This document shows positions 55,026-64,000 of a stretch of 64,000 nt of DNA, in pieces. Every line of letters begins with the position of its first letter. The first letter of the stretch is position 1. The DNA is taken from NCBI GenBank assembly GCA_947034895.1, contig OX344763.1, positions 72,497,093 to 72,561,092 of the forward strand, written 5' to 3'. Position numbers and translations under genes: made by a program. The notes below the pieces were generated by a model. It was not told the DNA's origin. It worked only from the letters and a program-made list of their open reading frames with translations, and ran no database searches. This stretch comes from Rhytidiadelphus loreus (taxonomy: Eukaryota > Streptophyta > Bryopsida > Hypnales > Hylocomiaceae).

Positions 55026-56600
55026 TTCATTGGTGCTTATTTTGACCTTGTATGTTAAATTATAATTTAGGGGTATGAATCGGTCATTGTACATTATACC
55101 CTAAACCCTCAACCCCTCAACAACCTCAAATCTAAATATGAAATTCATGTGAAACGCTACTACGTGAAAACTAAGTGACTTGACTACTAAAACCATGTAG
55201 TACTAGTTACAATGATGCGAAATGAATGATGTTTGTTAGATGACATTATTTAATGTTACATAGAACTCTAAAACCGAAATTGATTTATGAAGTCTTGAAC
55301 CAATGAGCTTTTTAATTGTGTCATAATAACGTGGTTGCCTCCGTCACACGAAAGTTAAATATTTGCTACTGCTTCTCTGATTTGTTAAATCTCATTGTGT
55401 ACAAACAATAGTGAAGTTAGTCATGAACCCTCCTAGCCTCGTGCAGTGCATCTTTACAGTAAAACATACAAAGCATGTAAAGAATGATTTTCGGTTCATG
55501 AAAGATTGACCAAAAAACAATCCCTACAAGAGAGAAGTGCAACTGTGCGTCTCACTTCCAAATTTGGTGTAAGAAGTAAATGATTTCTAGAGTATTATAA
55601 CATTCAACAAAGGTTTAATGTTTTATGATCATAAGATTAACTAAAGAAAAAGGACTCAGTGACCCACAATTTTATGCTTCCAGCTATGCATTGTATTATT
55701 ACTTGCTTGCATTAAAGTTTTTTTGTATCTTCCAAAAGGTTAGTGTAGGACTGGACAAGTCCGGGTATTTGGATAGGTCCGGGTATGGCAGACAAGTCCG
55801 GGTATAGCAGATAGGTTTGGGTATACGCAACTCCAGTATGTCCGGGCAGTGACGGAGCTAGGGTTTCGTGATTTCTCGCGCATTGTTTTGACGCGGTTGT
55901 TTGTTTCCCTTTCCCCTGTATTGTAGTAAACCGTCGTGCATGCTTGCGAGCATGGGGGCTTCTGCTGGTGTTAGGGTTTGGTTTCTTTGGCGAGGCTTCT
56001 GCTGGAGGGAGTTTCTGCTGCCGTTAGGGTTAGATTTTTTGGCGGGGCTTCTTCTTGTGTTAGGGTTTCGTTTCGGGGCGGGGCTTCTGCTGGAGGGGCC
56101 TTCTGTTGGAGGGGGGCTTTTCAAACTGCGCGCCGGAAGCGTTAGGGTGAGATTCAGGCGGCGAGGCGTTTGCCAACGGTCTTCACGGAGCGAGATTGAG
56201 TTCGGGTTCGTGACATTGAGGAGCTTCCGAATGGTCTTCACGGAGCAAGATTGAGGAGGCTCGGCCGACTTCAGTGAGTGGTAATGTACTTCAATTCTTG
56301 GGCGTTGGGGTTTGTTGCATTTGCTGCGTGTTTGGTTTCCTAGAAAGGCGTTGATTGTTTCCTTCCTGGGCGCTGCATGTTTGGTTTCCGGGTTTTGTTG
56401 CACTTGCTGGGCACGTATGCTGGACGTTGAGGCGATTGGGGTGGTTTGCTGTCTTCACATTTGTAGGAGTGTGGAAGCTTCAACAAATTTGGTTGATCAA
56501 ACCTGCGTTTCCGGATGCGACGTTATGTACTTTGAGAATTTTTATTTAACCATGATGTGGAACAGGAGTGTGAGGATCAGCAAGAATACACCTTGAGATT
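55026..56600. other. Spacer; G-rich GCTTCTGCTGG repeats at 55950–56110
   Basis: The first part is AT-rich without a gene. From 55740 to 55850 GACAAGTCCGGGTAT-like words repeat about four times. From 55950 to 56110 GGCTTCTGCTGG and GTTAGGGTTT words alternate. Frames here are repeat-driven and unconvincing. Confidence 0.4.
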
Positions 56601-56679
56601 CAACTGAATGGCTTGTGTGTGATTTTGTAGCGGAGGATTTGGTGACTGGTGTTCGGTGTGATGTCTTGGTTTAGGGTTT

Positions 56680-56819
56680 AGAATTTTCCTCAGGGAGGAA
56701 TCGACTGCGGATGGTCTTGTAGAGCGCACCATTCCACTTGCGTCTTATTTGACAGCACTTCGAGTGAAGAAGACAAAGCCACCGCCAGGATTCAGCAATG
56801 CTTCCTCCGCAATCCCTTG
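56680..56819 (+). CDS. Candidate exon before copy C exon 2
   Basis: An open stretch ends at a consensus donor CCTTG|GTAAGT (56820). In the frame that would join in phase with the next exon at 57070 it reads CVLFDSTSSEEDKATARIQQ, CFLRNPL. It shows no clear similarity to the ends of copy A or B exon 1, so it may be a replacement 5' exon or chance. Another frame is also open. Confidence 0.3.
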
Positions 56820-57069
56820 GTAAGTAATGACGTTCATAACCTAATTTCTGTGTTTCTGTAAAGGTGACAACCAAGCATTTGATGTGGAGAGAGGGCAATG
56901 TTAGATTTCATGATCTTGAATGTTCTTCTTCAGCATTACATTGTCCTTTTTTTGGAACCTTGCTTGCATGAGCATATTGAACATATCCAACCACTGAGGT
57001 GATGTACTACATAACCGAACGAGAGTCGCTTGAGTCGGAATTGCTGATCCCCTTCCTCATTGTTTGCAG

Positions 57070-58416
57070 GAGTTTGAAAAGGCTGTATACGTTCGGTTCT
57101 CCTTGATCAACGTCAACAAGAATTTACAAATTTCCAAGAAGAAAGGCAAGGAGGAGAAGCTAAAACTCACAAATGAGTTAAAGTTGATAACAACTCCAGA
57201 AGACGTCTATAAACTCTGGAGCGATGTTATCACAAATGCCGCGCATGGAGAGCTCATCAACGCGGACACGGAGAAGCAGTTCAACGCAAGGACAGATTGG
57301 AATCCCGAGAACTGTATGTTGACAAGAGAATTCTTTAAGTTTCTCGGGAATTTGAGTTATGATGAATTTGGGAAGCTTGCAATGCATATTCTTAACCAAT
57401 CTGGTGGGAAGCGCAATCTGCCATATTCGAAGGTGACTATCAAGGCGATCTCATCGGTCCTAGATAGTTGCTATACAACAAAAGAGTGGGCAGAGCGGCG
57501 GAAACGGAAGCATTTAGTTAAGAAGGAATTGCATACAATCAACCCAGATCTCGGTCTACTCAACGCCAGAAATGAAATAATAACTGAAAATTGGAAGGCG
57601 TTCAAGAAGGACTGGTGCGTTACGAAAGCCACCATAGATGTTCTTCTCGACCGGCCTGGAGAGGCGTACTTTGCTCAAGCAAAGCAAGTCAGATCGAAGA
57701 ACAAGAGCTGTGCAGAACTATCGGAGCACGCCTATGAGTTCTTCAAGGTCTTCCTAGAGCACAGGAAGAACTTTGTGAAGCCCACGGCGGCTGGATACTA
57801 CCGAACGTACGAAACCGAGAAGAATACTCACTCGGATTGGATGAAGTACGCATGGGTATCGGATACACCAAGGAGAATGGCCCTTGGTGTGATTGATTTT
57901 AGGAACTTGCCTGGGATTGAGAAGAAGGAGAAATCAACAATCGATAATCCTTTCTTCATCGAAGTTATTACATCTTTGTGCAAAGCAAAGAAACCGACAT
58001 TCGAGGAAGTTCCATTGTGGCTCTTCATCTGCGCAGATGAAAAAGAGCAGGCTCAAATACTTCGCTTCGTAGAATCGAACGAAGTCTTGAGCTCATATAC
58101 TGTTGACTTTGCAATGTATAGCGCGAGCAAGCACGATAGATTGTGCAATCTTCCAGTGTCAAAGACGCCGAAGAAAGTGTTGCTCCTGTTCTTACAATGC
58201 ACAAGCAATACGAATCCTGTTGAAATTCCAGAAGAGTTTGGCTGCCCTGAAACAGCTCGCTACATGAAGGCAAGGGCTTACAGCGAGCTTGAGTACCGTA
58301 TTTACAATATGGAATTACGCATGGAATTATATTTATGGCTCATTAAGAAGTTCTGCAATCCTGGCATGTACATATTCTCAGGATTCTCAGGTGGAAAATT
58401 TACATGCGCTGCTATG
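57070..58416 (+). CDS. Copy C exon 2: methyltransferase-like region, fully open
   Basis: The exon lies between TTTGCAG and ATG|GTACGA: 449 codons in phase 0, without a stop. This is the best-preserved version of this region. Landmarks: EFEKAVYVRFSLINVNK; LTREFFKFLGNLSYDEFGKL; SCYTTKEWAERRKRKHL; LGVIDFRNLPG (possible relic of motif IV); VPLWLFICADEKEQAQILRF and KKVLLLFLQ (motif VI–VIII-like); EYRIYNMELRMELYLWLIKK, FCNPGMYIFSGFSGGKFTCA (motif I-like, F-S-G-G). The order IV–VIII–I is that of beta-type DNA N6/N4 methyltransferases. No [DNS]PP[YFW] is present. Later copy C exons are frameshifted, so the whole gene may be dead. Confidence 0.6.
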
Positions 58417-58506
58417 GTACGAACTAGTCCCAAAATAATGGTCGCAACCAATTCATTCATCGTGATTGTATTGACTTATGATCATTTTTGTTCTTTCATG
58501 TGTATG

Positions 58507-58527
58507 ATCAGCTCGACTCGAGCTGAT
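58507..58527. promoter_or_regulatory. Copy-C-type palindrome in copy C intron 2
   Basis: Perfect arms ATCAGCTCGA and TCGAGCTGAT around C, in intron 58417–58577. The equivalent introns of copies A and B carry two A-type and four B-type sites. Confidence 0.85.
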
Positions 58528-58577
58528 TCGTTACTTGATTCTACCCTTCATCTGACATTTAGTGTTCGATTGTGTAG

Positions 58578-59636
58578 ATGAGTTCGGTTGATATTTTCGC
58601 ATCAGGTCCATCTGACCCTGGTGGCAAGATATCTGTACCAAGGCCTTGACTTTAGACAAGTCGGACTTCTTGGAGAGTGGATACCTTGTGAAATCTTCAA
58701 TCGTCCCTCCAGGATTATAGACCCCTTCATCGTCATGGCGTATACTGCGATCCAGTCAGGAGTCGCCTCGCACTCATCTGAGGAGGCCGCCTACTCCAGT
58801 AGTCAACAATGTTGAGGAGTTATCCTCAGATGACGCAGACGATGGAGAAGACATTGATTTGATGGAAGTTGAGCGGTTAGATGATATGTCGATGCCAACA
58901 AGTCGCATGTTTGGTGATGTCCTGAGATCGTCTAGTTCGTCGATGCTGCCGCCCTCGTCACAGACTCCATCTGGGGCTGCGCAAAAGAGAAGGAAACGAG
59001 ATACCATGGCAAGCGTCGTACAGCAGATGGCGGATATGAACCAGAGGAATAACGAGACCATCACAAGAATGTAGGAGCAGAATGAGTTGTCGCAGAAGCG
59101 AACTAAGCTCGCTATTGCGACATTGCGAGCCCAACAAGCTGAACAGCGGGAACTCAATATGCAAATGCATAAGAATACGCAGCAGTGGATGCAGAATGAG
59201 TCTCAGACGAACAGGGACTTCTTTCAGGCCCTATTGACAGGGAAAGTGATTTCACCGTTAGCGTCAATTGCTCCGCCGAAGTCGTCAGCACAGTTGTTGC
59301 TTCGGGAACATCCGACTACGTCCAACGTCAACAGAGCATCAAGCCATCCGATGTCGCTGAGCCAACGTCCTCCTTTACCTGTCGATGCACCTCAATCTCC
59401 ACCTTGTCCTCCATCAGGTGATCCGTCGGCGTCGGCTGCTATATCTCCACCTCTTCCTCCTACAGATGATCCATCGGCGTCGGCTGTTACACTTGACTCT
59501 TCGTCAGATGAGCCCCTTGGTGGATTGGAAGTGGCGTCATCATCAGTGGATGTTGCCATTGGGCACAACCTGACCTTGGATGCTTCCAACGTGGAAGTCG
59601 GAAGTGGTGTGCAACCCGCCGATGATCCACCAGCAG
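58578..59636 (+). pseudogene. Copy C exon 3: linker with coiled coil, frameshifted near its start
   Basis: After TGTGTAG the exon begins MSSVDIFASG (copy B MMSLDHFVVA), but the family block TLDKSDFLESGYLVKSS is in another frame. A frameshift therefore lies at about 58600–58650. From there one frame runs to the donor CAGCAG|GTTGTG. It has an acidic segment (ELSSDDADDGEDIDLMEVER), a basic QKRRKRD, a coiled coil (LRAQQAEQRELNMQMHKNTQ) and PPLPPTDDPSASA repeats. In-frame stops are TAG at 58718 and 59072 only; the second sits in a glutamine-rich helix (ITRM, stop, EQNELSQK). Confidence 0.5.
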
Positions 59637-59673
59637 GTTGTGCCCAATGATCACCCCTACATTGTTTTGTAGT

Positions 59674-59696
59674 TTCAGCTCGAATCGAGCTGATTT
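59674..59696. promoter_or_regulatory. Copy-C-type palindrome in copy C intron 3
   Basis: TTCAGCTCGA, A, TCGAGCTGATTT in intron 59637–59875, at the same relative place as the copy-B-type site at 44273. Confidence 0.8.
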
Positions 59697-59875
59697 GAGT
59701 GGTTGTGCGGCAGGTGTAGATATAGCATTCATTTTTGGCGGACCACCATGCCCAAGGGTTGTGGGTCCTAGAGTTCAGATGTTTTGATCTTAGTTTTGTA
59801 TCCTGGAACTCATTTTAAGAGCATGTAATATATGATTTTCTCACGGACCGTTATGTACTCTATGTTCAATGGCAG

Positions 59876-60075
59876 GCCCTCTGAATCTTCCAATTGTGAA
59901 TGATATTTGTCAATTCCCCTGCATTCACACTTGTATGCAAGCACCGCCGATCATCAATGACATCTCTGCATCCACTAAGTGCTCCAATGAACATATCGCC
60001 CAAGCCTCTGATTTGGATACTGCACCTGCTAGACTTGTAGATGCGGATCACTCATTGGATGCCATGGAGAGAAAG
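59876..60075 (+). pseudogene. Copy C exon 4: short linker
   Basis: Between ATGGCAG and AAAG|GTACAA, 200 bases, joining phase 1 to phase 0 as copy B exon 4 does. It reads GPLNLPIVNDICQFP, then APPIINDISASTKCSNEHIA. No stops. It lacks the EVIPEVP repeats of copy B. Confidence 0.45.
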
Positions 60076-60235
60076 GTACAATAAGTCTCTTACAATTATA
60101 TCTGATCCTAGGATATTTCAGCATCGCGTTTTGTTGTTGATCACCATTGATTTCTTGAATGATCTGTTTCTCCTGGACGTAATAAGCCAATATTTTGATT
60201 GTAACTGGTTCTACGATTCGTCCGTTTCCTAGTAG

Positions 60236-61030
60236 GAATGCGATCCTATCGTAGCTCTTGAGGGAACCTCTGAGACCATCCATCGTCCATTGAGGTCCGG
60301 GGTGGTGGAGAAGTGGGTCAACGTCGTCCTAGACCTCAATGGGATTCTATGTGTAGCCGAAGATTGGAAGTCCAAGGGGACGGTGGCACGGTTCAACCAC
60401 TACTTTGAGCCGCATCCTGTGACAGTTGCCGCGATTGTGGGGCCGAAGGCGGTGTACGTCCGGCCCAATTGCTCTACGTTTCTAATTGAATTAGAGAAGA
60501 TTGCATTTATTTCAGTGTGGAGCTCCATGAAAAAATCCACCACTGATGAGGTTTCCAAGTACCTATTCCATGACGGAGTCATGCCCATTCATATTTTGGG
60601 ACAAGACTTTTGCAAAACTGTTAAGGTCAGGGATAGGTTCGGAAGATTGACGTCCTATAAGGAACCGGGGACTCAGAAGGATTTGTTCCTTAAGAATATG
60701 GATTCGCTCCTCTCGGGGTTCCGAGGGTGGTTTACTTGCGAGAATACTATATAGTAGACGATAGCCCCCGAAAGCACATCATGAACAAGCCGGAGAATGT
60801 AATACTTCCGGATTCATGGTCAAATCGGGGAAATGGGGACAAGGACTCATTTCTCATGAATGTACTATTAACCTGGTTCAAACGATTGCATGTGAACGGC
60901 AGCGAGGGGCTAAGGTCTTTTCGGTCGAACGGCCTAGGGAGGATTGGTTATAGAATGCTCTGCGATGAAAGGAGGCGGCGGGAGTACGACAGGCTCCTAG
61001 AAGTAGTTTGTGGGTCGGCTAGTGTTAGTT
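60236..61030 (+). pseudogene. Copy C exon 5: FCP1/NLI-type HAD domain with one-base deletion
   Basis: After CTAGTAG the frame reads ECDPIVALEGTSE, then KWVNVVLDLNGILC (motif I, DLNG), FISVWSSMKKST (motif II), MPIHILGQDFCKTV and GTQKDLFLKNM. At about 60754 copy B has ACTATAATAGTGGAC but copy C ACTATATAGTAGAC. One base is missing, creating TAG TAG and shifting the rest. The remainder is in the next frame (VDDSPRKHIMNKPENVIL, LLTWFKRLHV). The deletion removes the link to motif III/IV, so this copy cannot make a full HAD domain. Its 3' end, donor included, is unclear. Confidence 0.7.
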
Positions 61031-61054
61031 AGTGCTAGGCTTAGAGATATGTAG

Positions 61055-61076
61055 TTCAGATCGGGTCGAGCTGATG
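61055..61076. promoter_or_regulatory. Degenerate copy-C-type palindrome before the last exon
   Basis: TTCAGATCGG, G, TCGAGCTGATG lies in the intron before 61186. The left arm is mutated and the right arm is intact. Confidence 0.65.
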
Positions 61077-61185
61077 TGTGATACATTGTTGTACCTAGAC
61101 ATATCTTTTCGCAATCATTGTACCTCATTGTTCCTCTGCGAATGGGTGGTATGTGGATTACTAATTTACACTTGTTGCAATCCAG

Positions 61186-61824
61186 ACGGCTAGCACGTCC
61201 ACGGCCCTCGCATCTCATGGTCACCTCCAATGCCATGTGTCAGCCGATTCTATTTTGGACTACGGGCAATATGTCATCCTTAGTACCGGGAACTTTTTGT
61301 GCTCTGCTCCCACTGTCAACTCGTCTATGGACTTTTCTGTGGTGCCCATTGAAGACGGGGTCGTGGATAGTCCTCCTGATCGAAGGCCGCGCTTGCCGGT
61401 GTCTTGTTCACCATCGCCGTTGCGCTCTAACGACCGTAATGGGTCGCCTAAGTCGACGTCTACATTAGGCAAATTGACACAGAGAAAACTCTACGAAGAC
61501 GCCAACTATCCAATGTCTGTGCCGGAGTTGAATCTACAGGTTCCCACTCATGCATGTCAGGATGCTCTGAAGGCCTCAGTTATTCCACCCACGCTCCCTC
61601 GTCATAGTGGACCGTCTCATGTGAAGAGGTTCAGAAGAAGAGATGATGGACGATCATGTACTACCCAGAGCTCTAGTCGGAGTTGGGATTCTTGGGAGCG
61701 AAGGTCTTTGCAAGCACAACAAAAGGAGCATTTCCGCCAGCAGAGAGGATCTAACAAAACTTATAGTCGAGGACCTGAGATTCTAAAGGCCATGGAGAAA
61801 TTGAGGGCTAACTCGAATTGTTGA
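61186..61824 (+). CDS. Copy C last exon: Ser/Pro tail, open to TGA
   Basis: After AATCCAG a single open frame of 212 codons runs to TGA at 61822. It holds MDFSVVPIEDGVVDSPPDRR, SCSPSPLRSN, LTQRKLYEDANYPMSVPELN, a basic HVKRFRRRDDGR, SWDSWERRSLQAQQKEHFRQ and the end GPEILKAMEKLRANSNC. This is the most complete example of the tail and serves as reference for A, B and D. It is probably disordered and phosphorylated (inference). Sequence to 62100 is 3' flank. Confidence 0.65.
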   Translation, partial: TASTSTALASHGHLQCHVSADSILDYGQYVILSTGNFLCSAPTVNSSMDFSVVPIEDGVVDSPPDRRPRLPVSCSPSPLRSNDRNGSPKSTSTLGKLTQRKLYEDANYPMSVPELNLQVPTHACQDALKASVIPPTLPRHSGPSHVKRFRRRDDGRSCTTQSSSRSWDSWERRSLQAQQKEHFRQQRGSNKTYSRGPEILKAMEKLRANSNC

Positions 61825-62099
61825 CAAATGACTGTAGTAGAATCCCGATTGGTAGTCTTGGATACATATTGCGTAGAAGTATGTACATGAAACTTGTCCA
61901 CAATATGCCGTATATATATATCATTCTTCGTCATTGTTGTGGCACTCTTCTTCTTTTATACGTGATATGCGTGAATATTTCTGAATTCTTTCCATGTCAT
62001 TGTGACTTTTGCCATCATTTACGTGTTTTGTATGTCACTCCATTGCATTTCTATTTCCATAAGAGAAATTATCCTATGAGTTTAGAATTTATGTGATTG

Positions 62100-64000
62100 C
62101 TATGACTCTCATTTCCCTGGAAAACTCTCATTTTAATGAATATAGTGTTATTTCTAAACTCATGAATTGAAAAGAATATGCAGTTGGTGGTCAATGTCAA
62201 TGATTTTAAACGTGAAACTAAAAATTCAGGTAGTGGTATTGCTCTGCACTTTAATGTCCAAAAAAATATAATGTCACGAAATTGACGTAAAATAAAATGG
62301 AAAAACTTGTTGTGCAAGTTGTAATTATTCCTAAACTCATGAATTGAAAAGAATATGCACTTGGAGGTCGCTTTCGATGATTTTGTACATGAAACTAAAA
62401 ATTGGAGGAACGGTCTTGCCTTGCACTTTAATGTCCAAAAAAATATAATGTCACGAAATTCACGTAGAAAAAAATGGAAAAAATTGTTGTGCAAGTTGTA
62501 ATTATTCCTAAACTCATGAATTGAAAAGAATATGCAGTTGGTGGTCACTGTCAATGATTTTAAACGTGAAACTAAAAATTGGGGTAGTGGTCTTGCCCTA
62601 CACTCTAATGTCCAAAAAAATATAATATCATGAAATTCACGTAAAATAAAATGGAAAAAATTGTTGTGCAAGTTGTAATTATTCCTAAACTCATGAATTG
62701 AAAAGAATATGCACTTGGTGGTCACTTTCAATGATTTTGTACCTGAAACTAAAAATTGGAAGAACGATCTTGCCCTGTACTTTAATGTCCAAAAAACTAT
62801 AATGTCACGAATTTCCTGTAAAATAAAATGGAAAAACTTGTTGTACAAGTTGTAATTATTCCTAAACTCATGAATTGAAAAGAATATGCACTTGGTGGTT
62901 GCTTTCAACGATTTTGTACCTGAAACTAAAAATTGGAGGAATGGTCTTGCCCTGCACTTTAATGTCCAAAAAAATATAATGTCACGAAATTCACGTAAAA
63001 TAAAATGGAAAAAATTGTTGTGCAAGTTGTAATTATTCCTAAACTCATGAATTGAAAAGAATATGCACTTGGTGGTCACAGTCAATGATTTAGTACATCA
63101 AACTAAAAATTGGGGCAACGTTCTTGCTCTGCACTTTAATGTCCAAAAAATACAACGTCACGAAATTCATGTAAAATAAAATGGAAATATATGTTGTGCA
63201 AGTTGCAATTATTCCTATACTCATGAATTCAAAAGAATATGCACTTGGTGGTCACTTTCAATGATTTTGTAAGTGGAACTCAAAATTGGGGCAACGGTCC
63301 TCCACTGTACTTTAATGTTCCAAAAAAATATAAAGTCATGAAATTCAATTAAAAAAATATGGAAAAACATGTTGTGCAAGTTACAATTATTCCTAAACTC
63401 ATGAATTCAAAAGAATATGCACTTGGTGGTCACTGTCCATGATTTTGTACGTGAAACTAAAAATTGGGGCAGTGGTCTTGCTCTGGACTTTAATGTTCCA
63501 AAACAATATAATTTCACAAAATTGACATAAAATAAAATGAAAATATATGTTGTGGAAGTTGCAATTATTCCTAAACTCATGAATTCAAAAGAATAAGCAT
63601 TTGGTGGTCACTTTCAATGATTTAGTACATGAAACTAAAAATTTGGGCACAGGTCCTGCCCTGCACTTTAATGTCCAAAAGAATATAATGTTACGAAATT
63701 CACGTAAAAAGAAATCGGAAACATGTTGTGCAAGTTGCAATTATTCCTAAACTCATGAATTCAAAAGAATATGTAGTTGGTGGTCGCTTTCAATGATTTT
63801 GTACGTGAAACTAAAAATTGGGACAACGGTCCTGATCTGCACTTTAATGTCCAGAAAAATATAATGTCACAAAATTCACGTAGAAAAAAATGGAAAAACT
63901 TGTTGTGCAAGTTGTAATTATTCCTAAACTCATGAATTGAAAAGAATATGCACTTGGCGGTCACTGTCAATGATTTTGTACATGAAACTAAAAATTGCAG
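62100..64000 (-). repeat. 177-bp satellite array 3 (at least 10.5 units), runs off the window
   Basis: CATGAATTGAAAAG-type words recur at 62161, 62338, 62514, 62692, 62869, 63046, 63222, 63400, 63578, 63754 and 63931 (spacing 176–178). The left edge is CTCTCATTTTAATGAATATA, the same boundary as array 1, but the units run in the opposite direction. The array begins about 280 bases after copy C. Since 177 = 3 x 59, a minus-strand frame stays open for 338 codons (62069–63085) and reads as a 59-residue repeat (FFSIHEFRNNYNLHNNFFHF). I treat this as a by-product. Confidence 0.92.

Noticed and set aside
55901..56254. 117-codon frame rich in F, G and L
   Set aside because: It is driven by GGCTTCTGCTGG and TTAGGGTTT repeats. 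There are no conserved features and the opposite strand is equally open.
62069..63085. 338-codon minus-strand open frame as a real gene
   Set aside because: It is the 177-bp satellite read in a frame that stays open because 177 is a multiple of three. Neighbouring units break it.

Overview
The window looks like nuclear DNA of a green plant (streptophyte). Genes have short GT–AG introns. The transposon families are plant-like: CACTA, hAT, Tourist-type MITEs, a tRNA-derived SINE and 177-bp satellites. The HAD/FCP1-type domains carry the DLNG motif common in plant HAD proteins. I cannot name the species. piggyBac and DUF7869-like transposases would suit a lineage outside the flowering plants, but that is inference.

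The backbone is a family of four related multi-exon loci, all on the + strand: copy A (about 2.06–13.31 kb), copy D (3' end only, 25.2–28.3 kb), copy B (39.95–46.77 kb) and copy C (57.07–61.82 kb). I do not recognise the family as a described gene. Read through its exons it encodes, in order: a novel N-terminal region; a stretch resembling the ParB/sulfiredoxin fold (NGQH motif); a region with the motif order of a permuted (beta-type) DNA N6-adenine/N4-cytosine methyltransferase with decayed active-site motifs; a low-complexity or coiled-coil linker; an FCP1/NLI-type HAD domain with DLNG instead of DLDG; and a serine/proline tail with a conserved DGVVDSPP...SPSPLK block. Each of A, B and C is accompanied upstream and in its introns by its own version of a 21-bp palindrome. 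The TCGA-N-TCGA centre is shared and the outer arms are specific to the copy. Copies A and B carry many in-frame stops, mostly TAG, but few frameshifts.

The only clearly intact host gene is a seven-exon LUC7-like U1 snRNP splicing factor (31.24–33.95 kb), which lies between copies D and B.

Mobile DNA has cut into the family repeatedly. A 308-bp CACTA-type foldback MITE sits inside copy A exon 1. A 3.8-kb GC-rich element with its own stop-riddled 640-codon frame sits inside copy A's HAD exon. A 2.28-kb non-autonomous CACTA element sits inside copy D. Between the copies lie a decayed hAT transposase (17.1–20.6 kb), a coiled-coil/RING relic (13.9–15.9 kb), a piggyBac relic (35.7–36.9 kb), a DUF7869-like transposase with one frameshift (49.3–52.1 kb), a SINE (48.7 kb) and three arrays of one 177-bp satellite (47.0–48.5, 54.5–55.0 and 62.1 kb to the window end). 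The first and third arrays start just after copies B and C and run in opposite orientations. The stretches 20.6–25.2, 28.3–31.2, 37–39.5 and 53–56.6 kb are AT-rich and hold no gene I can support.
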